This document shows positions 63,619 to 64,000 of a stretch of DNA of 64,000 bases, one piece after another. The number at the start of each line of letters is the position of its first letter. Position 1 is the first letter of the stretch. The stretch is from ZYF759 sp046297455. GTDB taxonomy: Bacteria > Pseudomonadota > Alphaproteobacteria > Rhizobiales > Rhizobiaceae. A program made the position numbers and the translations under genes. The notes beneath the pieces were generated by a model. The model ran no database searches. It worked only from the letters and a program-made list of their open reading frames with translations, and had not been told where the DNA came from. Location: the NCBI GenBank assembly GCA_046297455.1, contig JBKBIT010000014.1, positions 1-64,000 of the forward strand. The letters are read 5' to 3'.

Positions 63619-63963
63619 CTATTGCCCGAACAGTCGATCGAGCGCTGCCAGCAGTCGCGATCGCTCCTCGGGAGCGGCCGTGGTGGGGATCACATAGCGA
63701 TTCAGAAAGGTACGCGCTTCGTCGAAAGTAGAGATGTTTGCACGGCGTAGGATCGAAATGGTCGACAGCAGCGCGTTTCCGTCGCACTGATCCGGCGCAT
63801 ACTGCCAGGCACCGTCTCCATCCACCATGCCACATCGGACAGAAGGCGCGGCGTCACGCCAGAACAGCGACAGGATGTCGGTCAATGCCGACGGATTGTT
63901 GGCGTAGTAGCTGTGCATCAACATGTCCTCGCCAATGCTGGTCATGTCGATAGAATCAATCAT
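63619..63963 (-). CDS. Unrecognised protein, possibly partial at the right edge
   Basis: 114 residues from the ATG at 63963. The frame stays open to the window edge, so the true start may be further out; GGGAGGGAGG near 63988-63997 may be the ribosome site of a longer form. The sequence is soluble, with one or two short helices (ALTDILSLFW, TFDEARTFLNRYV) and two cysteines. No family recognised. It is on the same strand as the TRAP operon, 158 bp upstream, with a promoter-like gap between. Confidence 0.5.
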   Translation of the reverse strand: MIDSIDMTSIGEDMLMHSYYANNPSALTDILSLFWRDAAPSVRCGMVDGDGAWQYAPDQCDGNALLSTISILRRANISTFDEARTFLNRYVIPTTAAPEERSRLLAALDRLFGQ

Positions 63964-64000
63964 CGGCGTGCGCAGAATATGCTGTCCTCCCTCCCCTGCA

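Overview
The window (about 64 kb, GC-rich, roughly 60-66 % by eye) looks like a chromosomal segment of an alphaproteobacterium of the order Hyphomicrobiales (Rhizobiales). The support is the hisS-hisZ-hisG operon with a short HisG, the tadA / rluB-like / rsmD and paired M16 peptidase neighbourhoods, a CIRCE-controlled groESL, an RpoH-type dnaK promoter, and an intergenic element (about 26187-26270) resembling a repeat I recall from rhizobial genomes. A fused glycine-sarcosine/dimethylglycine N-methyltransferase (betaine synthesis) suggests a marine or saline habitat. I could run no similarity search; all names come from motifs and remembered family features.

Layout. 3-566: end of a repeat-containing protein. 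686-11853: a single-strand array of ten genes with a LuxR-type regulator at its head. It has five small exported beta-rich subunit-like proteins, two large exported proteins with a PapD-like opening and acidic tails, a secretin and a small lipoprotein. No usher, assembly ATPase or inner-membrane platform is visible. I regard this as the best candidate for an undescribed system: a secretin-based surface-fibre or export pathway. Two copies of a 17-bp operator-like motif, one before the regulator and one before the first structural gene, tie regulator and cluster together.

12246-17845: groESL with a duplicated 3' end, a TadG-like VWA protein and a degenerate EAL-domain protein. 18055-32284: housekeeping block (HAD hydrolase, ribF, MipA-like porin, ileS, methyltransferase, lipoprotein, tadA, rluB-like, rsmD, two M16 peptidases, patatin). 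32485-34923: lower-GC islet with a caspase-like protease and a NYN-domain protein. 35041-39183: FAD oxidoreductase, response regulator, small membrane protein, proC, rpsU. 39267-50749: betaine synthesis, fumC, DoxX, hisGZS, EF-hand protein, tRNA-Phe, recR, lytic transglycosylase, Kazal-like lipoprotein. 50743-57541: two luciferase-like oxidoreductases, an M48 protease divergent from dnaK, and dnaJ. 57810-63460: a LigM-like tetrahydrofolate-dependent O-demethylase, a LysR regulator with two helix-turn-helix domains, and a complete TRAP transporter, probably one catabolic locus for a methoxylated or methylated carboxylate. 63619 to the right edge: an unrecognised gene.
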